A stretch of 39,759 nt of DNA from assembly GCA_019649035.1 (NCBI GenBank), contig BMAT01000348.1, positions 395,689 through 435,447 of the forward strand, given 5' to 3'. This document shows, piece by piece, positions 1-12,066 of this stretch. Every line of letters starts with the position of its first letter. Position 1 is the stretch's first letter. Under the pieces are notes generated by a model that had not been told where the DNA came from, made no database searches, and worked only from the letters and a program-made list of their open reading frames with translations. The stretch is from Elysia marginata (lineage: Eukaryota; Mollusca; Gastropoda; Plakobranchidae). Both the position numbers and the translations under genes were made by a program.

Positions 1-199
1 TCTCTCTCTTTCCCTAATGCGTCAAATTTGAGCCCTTTTTAACGCAATAAATTATTTTTAAATATTTTTACCACTTACCGTTTACCCCATTTTACTGGTC
101 TGTTCCAACACTATTACTAAACCTTTGTAAATTTTCAACCCAATTTAATATTTCCACATCACACTTAATGTCACTCTCTCCCTCCTAGCCTTTATGGCT

Positions 200-247
<48 letters not shown>

Positions 248-918
248 GCGTTTGTGTGAAGTGAGAATACAAAATAGTGGTGTTATTCAGGCTGTATTGT
301 CATACCCAATTTGTTCTCTTATTCTTCCAAACGTGTAGAATACTGTACCCTCTAATGGCATGATAGAGACATGCAGAGATGTTACCTAAACTAAAGACAG
401 TGCGGGATTCAAACCAATAAAAAACTGTGACACATCTGAAAAAAATTTTTCTAAAAATTTATGTGGCCTAATTTAACGACAGAGTCTATAAGTGGGGCTT
501 AGTTATTGTCCCATGGAGTCCATCATAGGGGAAATGGCTTGATCATAAATCGCTCTCGCTTTGAGAATCAGTTGGTGAAAAGTAGCATCTTATCTTATTT
601 TAAAGGAGCTAAGGTGCAAACTGTCAGGATCCTCTCATTGTATAACTAGAGTTTCAGAAATATTTGTTGCAAAGATATCAGCTTCTAAACATTTTGCAAG
701 GGCATTTTTTTTAGTTCAGTTGAGGTCCAGGAGAGCTTTTTAACCTGATGCGCCCAATTGCGACCTGTGGGGTGATAACTAAATATAATTTTTATAAACC
801 TTTAGCAGAAGTAAAGCTTGGTGTCTAAGATGCAAAATCAGTAACTGTTATTTTCGGTGCAAAGAATCTTTTTTTTTTCTTTTGAACGGGAGAAAAGTGA
901 CGAAATCAGGGTCGCGTG
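1..918. other. Upstream flank with a CT microsatellite
   Basis: A (TC)n run occupies about 203-244. The rest is AT-rich with no coding or repeat family that I recognise. Confidence 0.7.
203..244. repeat. (TC)n microsatellite
   Basis: About 20 uninterrupted TC units. Confidence 0.95.
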
Positions 919-1035
919 ATATCAAATTTCAGCTTTTTAGTCAGACCACGCTCTGAAATATCAAATTTCAGCTTTTTGGTCGGACCAGGCTCCGAGATAT
1001 CAAATTTCAGCTTTTTAGTCGGACCAGTTTCTAAA
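919..1035. repeat. Three tandem copies of a 39-bp unit
   Basis: Units begin at 919, 958 and 997 with atatcaaatttcagcttttt and differ at a few positions. The period is a multiple of three, so the + frame gives a 13-residue repeat (ISNFSFLVGPGSE type), but no gene context supports translation. Confidence 0.95.
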
Positions 1036-1071
1036 AATAGAACGTCTGTGGGTCTATTTTTAGAAACTGGT
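1023..1071. repeat. Perfect 19-bp inverted repeat, 11-nt loop
   Basis: ACCAGTTTCTAAAAATAGA (1023-1041) and its exact reverse complement (1053-1071) flank acgtctgtggg. The left arm overlaps the end of the third 39-bp unit. Confidence 0.95.
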
Positions 1072-1143
1072 TTCATTATTTTTATAGTTTCTCAATCTGC
1101 TTTCCCGATTTTCACGTACGCGTAGTGAGACACGGTGCGTGTG

Positions 1144-1990
1144 CTAAAGGTCTCTAATATTTGTAACTTCAATACTAGAAATAGTCTCAACAAAATTTGT
1201 TTTGAACTCCTCTCTCCATTTGGAAATCTTTTTATCACCTACCCGCTCTCCTTCTCCCAATCTACCCTCCTGTTCAAGGAGCGTAGTGGCGACATGGTAT
1301 AAGCTATGTTTCTCTAAGTGGCAAGGCGGTGGGTGCCGAAGCATCTATAAGTCGAAGGTTCGAATCATACATTTCGGGCATTTCCACTAGAAAGCCTACG
1401 TCTATCCACTGCTAATTTCATACCTCTAAAATCTTTCAAGCATTCTTTTTTAGCGTGTTTTGTGTATTTATTGCGCACCGAGTTCCAAAACTTCTTCGGG
1501 TTAGTTCTACTAAGAAAGACATATGTATTAGCTTCGTGTCTATAATACTGTTTTCTTTTCCTACGGCACATACTCCTGTATTTACTTCTACCTCGACACA
1601 TGTCATTTCTTGCTTCGTCAGTCCCCTTCTCCAAGAAACGCATTTGAAACTCTTTAAACTTAGACTTTTCTTTTGCACAGACTAAATCAAACCATTTAGC
1701 TCCCGTATATCCTCCTCCACCTCTGTAGCTATCACTATTCCTATGTGTTGAAAAATGGGTACAGTGATATTTGCCTGCGTCGAGGAAAATATTATTAAGG
1801 CTGTTCGTACACTCCTCTAGCATACAGGTGTCTGTGTTTTCTTTTAGTTTTTCCGTCATGTCCCTCATAATATTAATAACTTCAATACCGGTACAAGAAA
1901 TAGTCTCAACAAAATTTGTTTTGAACTCCTCTCTCCATTTGAAAATCTCTTTATCACGTATCTCCTTCTCCCCATCTACCCTCCTCTTCT
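1144..1990 (-). mobile_element. Non-LTR retrotransposon fragment (endonuclease-RT linker region), with internal duplication
   Basis: The minus-strand frame 1868-1365 contains KWFDLVCAKEKSKFKEF, then ARNDMCRGRSKYRSMCRRKR, then NPKKFWNSVRNKY. That is the order typical of the segment between endonuclease and reverse transcriptase in non-LTR elements. About 120 bp are directly repeated on both sides (1151-1275 and 1870-1990, encoding KWREEFKTNFVETIS). No catalytic domain is present, so this is a dead fragment. Confidence 0.7.
1300..1387 (+). mobile_element. tRNA-Leu-like SINE fragment
   Basis: Contains caaggcggtgggtgccgaag and a box B gaaggttcgaatca, followed by acatttcgggcatttcc. The same sequence occurs inverted at about 3005-3098. 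It interrupts the retrotransposon fragment. Confidence 0.6.
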
Positions 1991-2237
1991 ACATTACCAC
2001 CCCTTTCACACCATAAATGCTATAACTTTTAGCATCATACATACAAATTATTTTATTACTATAGGTCACTATAACTTAAGTGCATCCATAAAATATTGAC
2101 GAGTTTTTTTTTTCGCATTTAAAGCCCTAACTTATGTTTTTTTCTATAAGTACATACATTAAATGACATCAATCTTGTAGGATTTTTTCGTATCTTAACA
2201 CCTTTATGGTGATAAACTGTAGTGGCGAAGATCATTT

Positions 2238-2351
2238 TCAAGACTGAAAAAGACTCGAAAGACATCAGCAAGATCTAAACTGTCCCAGGAGAGGTTGTCA
2301 GATCTCAGCATCTTCAGCCTTGAGTCAGACAAACCCAGGAAACATCATTGA
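2238..2351 (+). mobile_element. hAT-like transposase C-terminal remnant
   Basis: The frame 2238-2351 reads SRLKKTRKTSARSKLSQERL and SDLSIFSLES before TGA. The SQERLSDLSIFSLE piece resembles the C-terminal end of hAT-type transposases and domesticated relatives. No other part of the transposase is visible. Confidence 0.45.
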
Positions 2352-2546
2352 CATTATTAAGGCCTATGCTGCTGCAAAGGCCAGTAGCACAGGGCCTCGA
2401 GTTGCCTAAATCCAGGTCTGCCCACTGTATTACACGAGGCAACCTGGTTCAGACTGTTGGACGCCTGTACAAAAAAAAACCGCATAAAATAGGAGACTCT
2501 GGATGCCATTATATTTTCTTTACCCGGTATACGTTTTCTTATAAAT

Positions 2547-2890
2547 TTATTTGTTTAAGTTTGCTTTGCATCTACCCCAAACGGTGTTTTCGGCCCCACC
2601 AGATTTACACCGGGTGCGCCGCCCTGGGTGGACGCAGTCCTGCAGCATTTTATGCTGCGCGTCCCGATTCTCCACTCCACATTGGCACCCTTGAACTCTC
2701 ATGTACAGAATTTTGTTTAAGTCGGCGTGGAGCAAGTTGTAGAACAATTATGCTGTCTTTCTTGTGTTTTGCTGAGAGAGACTTTCATTTGCCTGTACTA
2801 AACAGTCCTCTTAGTTGGCTAGTTGATCTGCCACTTCATTGCCAAAGATGGTGCAGTGCCCAGATATCCACTGTAAATGAGAATCACCTC
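2547..2890 (-). mobile_element. Non-LTR retrotransposon 3' fragment (RNase H and Cys/His tail)
   Basis: On the minus strand, ISGHCTIFGNEVADQLAN (from about 2870 to 2810) matches the end of a retrotransposon RNase H domain. It is followed by CQCGVENRDAQHKMLQDC (2690-2630), like the Cys/His motif near the end of such ORFs. It is broken by stops and is probably of the same or a similar element to the fragment at 1144-1990. Confidence 0.65.
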
Positions 2891-3004
2891 TTGTGTTGAT
2901 AATTTTATATGTTCAGTTCGGCTTTTGTTTTCTTCACAGCCGATGACCTAACCATGCGCTGGACCAGGTTAATCTAATGATTGAAAGAGTGGAGAGAAGT
3001 AAAC

Positions 3005-3098
3005 ATTAAGTGGAAATGCCCGAAATGTCTGACTCGAACCTTTGACCTTAAGTCACTTCGGCACCCACCGCCTTGGCACTGAGAGAAACATAGGCGTA
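3005..3098 (-). mobile_element. tRNA-Leu-like SINE fragment, second copy
   Basis: The reverse complement gives gtgccaaggcggtgggtgcc, then caaaggttcgagtc and acatttcgggcattt, matching 1300-1387. Confidence 0.6.
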
Positions 3099-4840
3099 AT
3101 CTAGTCTAGCTAGCCGTTGCTTGATCCTCTGTAAGTGAAGAGAAATACGGTGCATGCATGGCTTTTTAATTCAAGTCGATACTTTATATTGAGGGAATCT
3201 CTCATAATAATGATTCAGCGTGGCCAAAGATATTATTAAGAAGGGGTGTAAAAAAAACCGAAACAATTGTAAGATTCCGCTTTAGATGTTCAGGCCAATC
3301 AAAGACAGCAGGTTGGTCACATGGGCCAGCAACCATTATAGTTTACAACATGTCTGAACCACAGCTGTTTTCCACACTCTCTCAGTGAGAAGTGGTCTGC
3401 AGCAATGTTAAAGAAGAACTTTTCACGAGCAGCATGATCAACAAGAGTTATTAATTCGTAAAGCCAAGATAATTGAAAATGCTTGCAAACTGGCGGGAGA
3501 GGACTAGACAGGACCTTGATAAGCTTTGTTTGAGGAAAGAGCTGTGACGGTAATTGAGAGACTAGAAGGATGAGTGTTTACAATTGTACAACAAAGCAGT
3601 TATCGAGTTTCTTGCTAATACGTAATCAATAAGGCCGAATAGATCAAATCCAAAAGAATTTCTATTCAAGGTGCTTCTCTGTTTTGCTCTGTCGATAGAT
3701 CTAGATCTAGTCTACCATTGAAACCACCTAGCCCTGACCCTGTACCAAACTGGTTATCTTGAATTCTTTCACTTGATTTCCGAACCTTTAGAAAGAAGCT
3801 TGACTTTTGCTCATGTTAAGTCCCAATCCCATTAACATCTAGGTCTAGATCCAAATTAGGTACATCTTCCGACTCAACACAGGTTGTAATGGCCAAGTGA
3901 ATGCAGCCTTACATACATGTATTATAATATACAACCTCAGATTTATCCGATTATCGGCTCTAGAATTTACCAACATAGCCAATGAGCACCCTGTATCTGC
4001 ACTTGACTAGACAGTCTCACCCTGAGATTGTAAGTGATTGATCAGATAAGAGGTATAGACTTTCCTTTTCACTTATGTTGAAAGTTTGAAAGATTCTTAC
4101 AAAACAACATTGTATTCTTTCACTTTGAAAACCCTTGTATTTTGGGTGCTTTTTCGTAAGTTCCCATCCCAATGCTTTATAAAAATCATGGGTATTTTTT
4201 GGTACCATTAGCTGGAGATTCCATTTATGATTTTTTAAAGCTCACAAATAATGAAACAAAGCACTAGATCTAGATTGTGCACAACTCAAACTCAAAGATA
4301 ACAAGGTTTTAAAATAATCAAATATTTTGAGTTGAACTAGATCTATCCCGTATTAGAGCTAAAATAACAGGGGTGAGAACCAACGAAAAAGCGCCGCATT
4401 TTGCACTCAAGCGAACTTTAATTGAAGGCCTATCATCCTTGAACAGTTGCAGTCCCTCAAGACTTTGCCAGGTTGATAGAAATATACTGGACTAGGCTAT
4501 AGCCAAGAAGACATTTTTGTTTTTTATATTTTGGTCAATTTCTTATTAAAATGAATCCTTGAAAATAAGCAATATTACTTGTGAGTTTGATATTTCTATA
4601 GAACCCCTTAAGGTAGTCGATATCAATGTATTTTTATGGACCTATTTCATTCTAGATCTACATTAAACTAGATATCTAGTCACATCTGAGTCCCCTCAGT
4701 AAAGAGTTCTAAGAACCGCTGAGACCGGCTCTGTCTAAATTCAGATCTAGGGACCAAACAAAAACACAGTAACTGTTTGGTGCAAAGTGTCTCTGTCTGG
4801 TTAATTATATGTCATTCAGTTTGCTTGAAGTTGTGATTCT
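3099..4840. other. Upstream flank, rich in TCTAGATC-like motifs
   Basis: No gene or repeat family recognised. tctagatct/agatctag-type words recur near 3700, 3840, 4265, 4335, 4650 and 4740. A 5' UTR exon or promoter of the gene may lie here, but I cannot place one. Confidence 0.5.
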
Positions 4841-5274
4841 ACATGCAACCAGTCCAAATGAGTCTCAAGTCGAATTGGAAGGTAGTCAGATATTAGTGTC
4901 AAAGAAAAGTTTATTTTCTCTACTTCCAAGTACGACAAATAGAAAAGCTATATCATGCTTCTGTGTGAAGTTACAGCCGTTTGAAGTCGGCAAAGTAAGG
5001 AGATGTGAAATTTAAAAAAGGGGAGAAAACAGCATTTAAAGTTTAGACGATTATAAAGGCATTGAGACCTTAGCAACCATACCAATTAAAAAAAACACCT
5101 AAAATTGAAATTTGAACATCAATTAAAACTGTTTAGAAATTGTTTTAGTGTCCAAATCCGAAATAAGAAGAAGTTTGACTTATAATAAATGAACACCCAC
5201 TAAACTTTAAAAGCCTATATATCTCCAAACTGAGCCTTTTGACTTATGATTCATTTGGTCAGAAAGCAAGACAT
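4841..5274 (+). mobile_element. MITE-like element, copy 1
   Basis: Starts acatgcaaccagtccaaatg and agtctcaagtcg, contains 'aaggtagtcagatattagtgtc' and 'tcatgcttctgtgtgaagtt', and ends with the inverted complement gacttatgattcatttgg...gcaagacat. It aligns with 23451-23889, and inversely with the copies at 7614 and 15016. Confidence 0.75.
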
Positions 5275-5834
5275 ATTTGGATTTAAATCGAAATATGCAA
5301 ATTATTTTATTGCAGTAAAGTAGGTGCAATTGTTAGTGTAGTAGAAGCCATTTGGCACCGTTGGGCTGAATCAGTTTAAAAGCCAAAGATGTCAAATTTG
5401 CTGGAAAATAGATCTGGTGGTGGTAAAAGAACACAGAGGTTAAAAAGATGAAGAGTTTGAGCTTTTGCAATTTATAATTGGTGAGAATGATAGTTCCAGT
5501 GATTAATAGTTCTATTTAGATTTGAATTGGTATGTGGGCGACTCCATACATCAGAAAAAAAATCTAGTAATAAATTATGCAGTTATAGTGTCATTCAGAC
5601 CGTTGATGAGCATCAATCTTTGGCTATTGGGCTGAGTGTTCTAGAATGACATTTTCAATGAATGATTTTTTCTCAAAACTAAACTTAAAATAGGTGTAGG
5701 CAAAATAGTACTTAAGGCCTTTTCAAGTAAAAGCATTACTTTTTTAAAACAAATCCTTAATGTTAAGTTTGATTTTGTTGTCATTTTACAATATGTGGCC
5801 TTTTTTTTTTTTTTATAAAACTTGCTTTTGAAAG
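5275..5834. other. Spacer before the first coding exon
   Basis: AT-rich sequence between the MITE and the candidate acceptor of the first coding exon. Probably intronic if the 5' UTR is spliced. No promoter motif recognised. Confidence 0.4.
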
Positions 5835-5846
5835 GAAATTTGCAAG
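5835..5846 (+). promoter_or_regulatory. Candidate 5' UTR splice acceptor and strong Kozak context before the start codon
   Basis: A T-rich tract (about 5800-5815) followed by AG at 5833-5834 lies just upstream of the ATG, so a 12-nt piece of 5' UTR may be spliced to an upstream noncoding exon that I cannot locate. The start itself has A at -3 and G at +4. I chose this ATG because the peptide that follows ([20 protein letters not shown]) matches the family N-terminus. Confidence 0.45.
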
Positions 5847-5949
5847 ATGGAGGCAAGGGTTGGTGGCCTGCTGTTTACTTCCAAGTTTGACTCAGGAAAT
5901 TTGGCCAGAGTTGAGAAAGTTTCAAAAGACGAAGATGACTCTGACAATG
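5847..5949 (+). CDS. AGBL5: CCP5 exon 1 (residues 1-34 plus 1 nt)
   Basis: Encodes the start of the CCP N-terminal domain, with [20 protein letters not shown] as the recognisable family segment. It is followed by an acidic stretch (DEDDSD). The donor is ATG|gtaaaa and the exit phase is 1, which matches exon 2. Confidence 0.92.
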
Positions 5950-8853
5950 GTAAAAGTCATGTTTTTTTTTTTTTAGTTTAATCATTAATGTACATCTCAC
6001 AATGCTTTTTTTTTAAATTGTGGTTTACATACATTATTGTAAGATCAGTTTTCTCAATTAATCTGTATCATTAAATAATCTAGCAATCACTTTGAAAATG
6101 TACACTTACTTGTAAGTTTTTTTTGCTGCATGGATCAGTCTGTTTGCTGTCAACATGTTGATAATTCCTATTCATTGCCAAATGTTATTTGACAATTGTT
6201 TGTGTTATCGTGTCTTGCAAGTACCAGAGAGCAATGTAAACAGTATATTTAGATTATGCTGGACACTGTCAAACAAATCTCATGTGACAGTAGACCGAAT
6301 TATTTCTAGTACTTTTAAAAAAAAAATCTTGCCCAAGAAAATTTGATTTAATAGTTAACTGGAATAGTGAGTGGAGTGCAGCATGGTAGAGAGGTTAGGG
6401 TGTTGGACTCAAAATCTGGAGGTTGCGGGTTCGATTGCTGACCACAATATGTTGCAATTGCCTTGGGAAAGCACTTTACCCTAATTTTCCCCGGTCCACC
6501 CATCTGTAAAATGGGTACCCAGCTACAGGCATAAATTTGTGATAAGCGCCTGCAACACCCTGCATATTGGTTTTAAGTGGCCTTCAAATGTACTGGTCTC
6601 CTGGTGCATTAGTGCCCCTGCTCTGTGGCAACACAGTTACGTTGAGTAAGGAAGCCAATTTTTTTAAAAGGGATTAATATAGTGTATTAAATTGAATAAA
6701 AAATTATTAAAAACCTGCTGTTTCTTTCTTTTTGGACAAGGTACTTCAAACAACAACTATTACTCATCTATTGAGACAAAGGCCGACTCAGAATTTAATG
6801 TATGGACCAACCCTGATTGCGGTGGAACAGAATTTGAGAACCCTAACAGGTCAGTCCAATATTTTAATGTTTTAACAGAAAGTCTATTAACTTACCCTAT
6901 ACTCATTTATTGACAGCAAAGCAGTCATTTTTGCTATATTTTTTAACCCCTGCTATGTATTTCAGAGCTGCCTCACTGACTTTCAGTTGTTTTGCATAAT
7001 AAACCATGACTAAGTGTTGCTAATCAAACAAGTCATATTAGCCATTGTTATCTCTAATTGACATTTGCACATTGCAGAATACCTTAAATGAGGGTCTCAT
7101 GACAAAATGAGATAAATCCGTGTACAAAATTTGGCAGAAATTGGTTACTTTTTTGTAGCCTATTTTTAAATCAGGAAAAGCAAAGATTTCATTCAATGAC
7201 CCACAGCTATGTCTATGTTCATTGTTTAAAAAAACAAAACAATAAATTGCCAAACATGGAAACTAGTTTAACTACATGTACTACTTTCAACATTGACTTG
7301 GAAAATTTACAACAGGGTAGAATTGGCATTTTTGCATTCACCCCCAGACTGTTCATACATATATGTGATAAAAGTAAAAATTAAATTGCCCACACACAAA
7401 CTAATGAGTGAGAATGCATCTTACAGATCATGGTTTTACTTTGGCATCCGTGGCTGGACGTCAAACCGAGTTATCAAGATCAATGTCATGAACATGAACC
7501 GACAGGGCAAGCTCTACAGCCAAGGCCTAACACCATTTGTGCGTATCTTACCTGGCAAGCCCAAGTGGGAGAGGATCAGGGATCGGCCTAGCTGTGAGGT
7601 ATTTAAAAAGTTTACATGTCTCGCATTCTGTCCAAATGAGTCGTAAGTCAGAACGCTTAGTTTGGAGATATAGGTATTTAAATTGTAGTGGTTGTTTAGA
7701 AGTGAAAAATTTTTTTATGTTAGATATTGACGCTTAAACCATTTCTAAACAGTTTTCACACCTAATTGATGTTCAAATTTTATTTTTTAGGTCTTTAATT
7801 GAAGTTGGTATGATTGTTACGGCCTCATTATCTTTATAGTTCTCTAAATTTTAAATGCTGTTTTCTTCCCTTTCTGAAATTCCACAAGCCCTTACCCTGC
7901 CGACTTCAAACGGCTCTATTTTCATACAGAAGCAAGATAGAGCTTTTCTGTTTGTTGTGTTTGAAAGTAGAGAAAATATCCTTTTCTGTGATACCAATAT
8001 CTGACTACCTTCAAATTTCGACATAAGACTTATTTGGAGTGGTTACAAGACATATGACATCAAATAAAGTTGAAAAAAAGACATTTATGAAAAGTTTTTT
8101 TCCGTTGTGTCACCTTGAAAAGCGTGTTTGAAATGTTTTTGTTTTTTTTAATGGAAACTTAGAGTTAATATTATATTTTTTGTGAACTAATGTCATTTGA
8201 TTAAAATCATATTGCATATGTCTACACAAAAGTCAAAGGACCGATATAAATGTTTTTTCAACTACAATTGATTCCCCCCTTTTTTTCCTCAGACTGTGGA
8301 TGGCCAGTTTATTTTATCATTCACATATCGCTTTCCTGAGCTGAAGGGAGGGACAATCTACTTTGCATTTTGCTTCCCATGGTCGTATGCTGAGAGTCAA
8401 GAACAGCAGCAGCAGCTTGACAAAAAGTTTACAATGTGCCAGACTTATAATTCAAACACGTAAGGTTCTCTTTGTTTTATTAATTTTTTTTTTATTATAC
8501 TTTCAGTTGCAGCTTGGGAAAGAAAATAGCTATGAGTTGAATTTAAAATTCAAAACATAATGTTCTTTCATATATGCTATACTGAAAAAAAATGTTGGGG
8601 ATACAGTTCAGTCATTTTAAGTCGAACTCTGATAACTTGCAGTTATGGGTAACTCATTCTATTTAATGATCCTAAGTTGTATTCTTTTTGTTTGTCAGCT
8701 ATCCTTAAAATCAAAACTCTGATATTTCAAATTGAATTCCCTGTTCCCAAGCTCTTTGACTCAAGTGCTCCTCACTGTTGATTACTTATCCAAAATCACA
8801 GATGTAAACTTATGTAGATATTTTTGCTTTTCTTTTTTCTTTTTTTTTTTTGC

Positions 8854-8884
<31 letters not shown>

Positions 8885-11800
8885 GTTCTTTTGTTAAGTG
8901 AGAAATAAAGGTCCAAAGCTTGTAAAAAGATGCATAGGCGGTATTTTTTTTTCTCAAGTAGGCCATTGCAAGTTGGATTCACTTATGTTCTGAATATATT
9001 TGGCGAAAACGTAAGCATAAAAATATTCTGTGAGGTGCACTGTTATAACCAGGAAACAGTTGCCATACCCTTATAATAAAATGGCCACCTCTGATAGTAG
9101 AAGCAAAAACAATGAATTGATGCTCCAGAGAGAGAGATTTACATGATAATTGTAAAGTGTTTAAAGTGAGGTTTTTTGCAGCTCAACTGAACAATTATCG
9201 CCGTAATAATTTGCATTAGGTTTGAAGCGGGCTTTGGGGTTGCTGCATACAGCATCCTCCCAAAGAGACCCAGACAACTGTACACCAAGATAAAAGTTTT
9301 TTTTTAGTTTAGCTGTGCTTTGTCTTCTTTGTTGTGTGAATGATGTGGGCATTGTAAAGCGCTTTGAGCTAAAAGTTTATTAGGATAGAGTGCTCTATAA
9401 GATTCATATTTTTTTATTGCTTCTTTTGTTATCCTAAGAATCTCGGTTTGTAAATATCTTTCACCTTTCTTTTCTTTTTGTTGTTACTATAATTAAAATG
9501 CACTGGATGTGACTGTCTCTTGATCATATGTTTATTCAATGCAACCAGGCATCCAGAAAAAATCTACTATCATAGAGAACTGCTGGCGCAGTCAATAGAC
9601 AAGCTTCGTATCGATCTCATCACTATTTCTTCCTGCCACGGCCTGACAGACTTTGTGGAGCCAAGGTTTGATGAGAATTTGTTCCCAGACAAGGAGACGC
9701 CCCGGTGCAAACGCTTTAAGGGCAAAAGGGTGTGTAAACATCAAACTTTGATGATACTCATATTCACATCTCTGTTGCATTTCTTTCATTGGCCTGCCTT
9801 GCTTTCTTTTTTTTTTTGGGAGTTGAGTCTCTTGTTCAACTCTTGGAAATGAGCTACTTTGCATGTGAAAACAAACAATATCCGGAATCATTGTTTCATG
9901 TCTTAACAAACTGTCCAAATCTCTAATCCTAACCCGTTGAACAGAAGCTAAGTGAATCTTTTCATTTGATGGAATTACAAAGGTATAGACTCACATCATG
10001 GTTTATGATATTATTTTTAAACGAAAATCTTTGCTATGAACGGACTTTGTACTTGCGCATTCCAGATAATTTATTGTCTAATCCATCAAAAATGCATTTG
10101 ATGTTTGTTGACCGAAATGGGCCATAAGTTTGTTAAAGTGTTAGGCTGAAGAAAAGGACTGCAATGGTGACTCTCTTTCACATTACATTTTCAAGCTTTC
10201 ATTGGCAGGAGTAGTATGGTGCATTTCATGAAGAAGGAAAAGATAAAGTACGGTAGTATTGAAAAGATAAAAGATGTTCCATGTCCATGCAAAGAATTCA
10301 AAGCATTGTAAAGTTAGACAAGCTGCCAAATATAAAAACAAATTTTAAAACTGCTCAACAGATGGAGCTTCTCAAGAAATTAAAACATGTTTTTTAATAT
10401 AACAGCTTTCTGTATGGGATCTATCAGTCTTTTGACAGGTTAAAGATAAAAATTTTGAAAGAGCAGAAGAGGAAACTTGAGAAACTGAGAGGCGCATAAT
10501 GATGGGTGGGTTCCAACAAAAAATTTCAGGAAATTTTGTCATGCCAAGGTGGCATCTCTGCTTCTTGTATTTATTTTGCTGAGTTGCAATAAGTATGTTG
10601 TGCCATTAGCAATTAAATCACAAAAAAAAATAGAATTAAAACTGATGTTTAATTTTTTTAATGAATTTAGCCTTCATATCACATCTTTTTAAACTTTTAT
10701 CTGCAAATCAAAATGATTTAGGTTTCTTCTTTTTCCTAAAAAAGGATCAAAGTGCAACAAAAAATTCCTGGTTACATTTGACATATAATAAAATAAGATA
10801 TTGAAGAGTTTAAATATCAAAATATTCAAACACCTATTGAATCCTTTTTATAAAGAGAGAAGAAAATAATACTTAGTTTTACAAGTTACATGAGTAGATA
10901 AGGAAAATCTAAGAAATTTATTTTCCTTTCTAGCTACTTTGACTTGTTTCTTTTTGTTCCGGTTTGCTATTTGGTTCTCAATGTTGTCTAAATGTTCAGC
11001 AAATAGGGTTAAGAATTTTTTTGAGGGTATTATAAATCAGTCTAAGTACCGAATTATTTTTTTTTTTGTACCAGGTATTTATCTTGAGCAGTCGAGTGCA
11101 CCCAGGAGAAACTCCTGCGTCATTTGTGTTCAACGGCTTTCTCAACTTTATTCTGCGAGAAGATGACCCAAGGGCAGCTCAACTGAGGCGGCAATTTGTT
11201 TTTAAGCTCATCCCCATGCTCAACCCGGATGGTGTGATGCGAGGCCACTACCGCACTGACCCGAGGGGTGTCAACTTGAACAGGGTGTATCTAGATCCAA
11301 ACCCGCAAACACACCCATCTATTTACGCTGCAAAAAGCCTTATTGTTTTCCATCATGTACAGGAGAGGGATCAGTTAGAGCCTGGGGTTGCGGGTGTGAA
11401 GGTCGCATTTCCAGGCTGCGAGAGAGGGGTGGGGTCGCCTTCGGAGGAGCTGTTGGTCACCACTGGAACACCCAGGAGTCTCAAAAAAGGAGGTGGTGGA
11501 GGCGAAGGAGAAGATGGAAGTACGCAGAGAACTTCTGGCACCTACACTCTAACAGCACCTTCTGTGATTGGTCAACATAGCAACAAGCATTTTAATAACA
11601 ACAACAATATAGAAGATGACAGCCATACTGTAACAGGGGGTAGCAGAGGAAGGATGGCTAGTGAGTCAGAAACCCCTACAAATGTAACATTTAGAGAGCT
11701 TGAGACTAGTGCCGGCCATTCAAATTTCCTTTCAAGCAAGAGTTTGCTTCTCCAACAGCAAACTCTTCCGCCATCGGCTTGTATAGCACAGACTTCAGGC

Positions 11801-12032
11801 CAACTAGATGCAGCTCACGATGATGATGCTCAGACAGTGGCAGCTGATTGGCCGACACATGCTCCCAGTGCACAGCTCCCTCCCATCTCTCCAAGAAATG
11901 CCACCGTTTCTGACAATTTAGGAGCTGGTGAGGTCACTGGGAGATGGGCAGAGGAAGAAAGGGAGGAGCTGCAAATGAAAAGCCATAACCCTCAGCATAA
12001 TGAGCATCCCCATCGCCATCATCACCACCACC

Positions 12033-12066
<34 letters not shown>

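Larger units (their letters stand above)
8460..9548 (+). other. Intron 4
   Basis: 1089-bp GT-AG intron holding a TG/G simple repeat (about 8851-8885) and a SINE/LINE-type 3' tail (about 9340-9420). Otherwise it is AT-rich spacer. Confidence 0.85.

Noticed and set aside
1365..1868. 167-codon minus-strand frame as a host gene
   Set aside because: Motif order matches the linker region of a non-LTR retrotransposon, and the 3' end runs into a SINE fragment.
2348..2899. 183-codon + strand frame as a gene
   Set aside because: It is the antisense shadow of the retrotransposon RNase H fragment on the minus strand.
6366..6440. Functional tRNA gene
   Set aside because: Box A and B are present but arms do not pair into a cloverleaf, and a SINE body follows.
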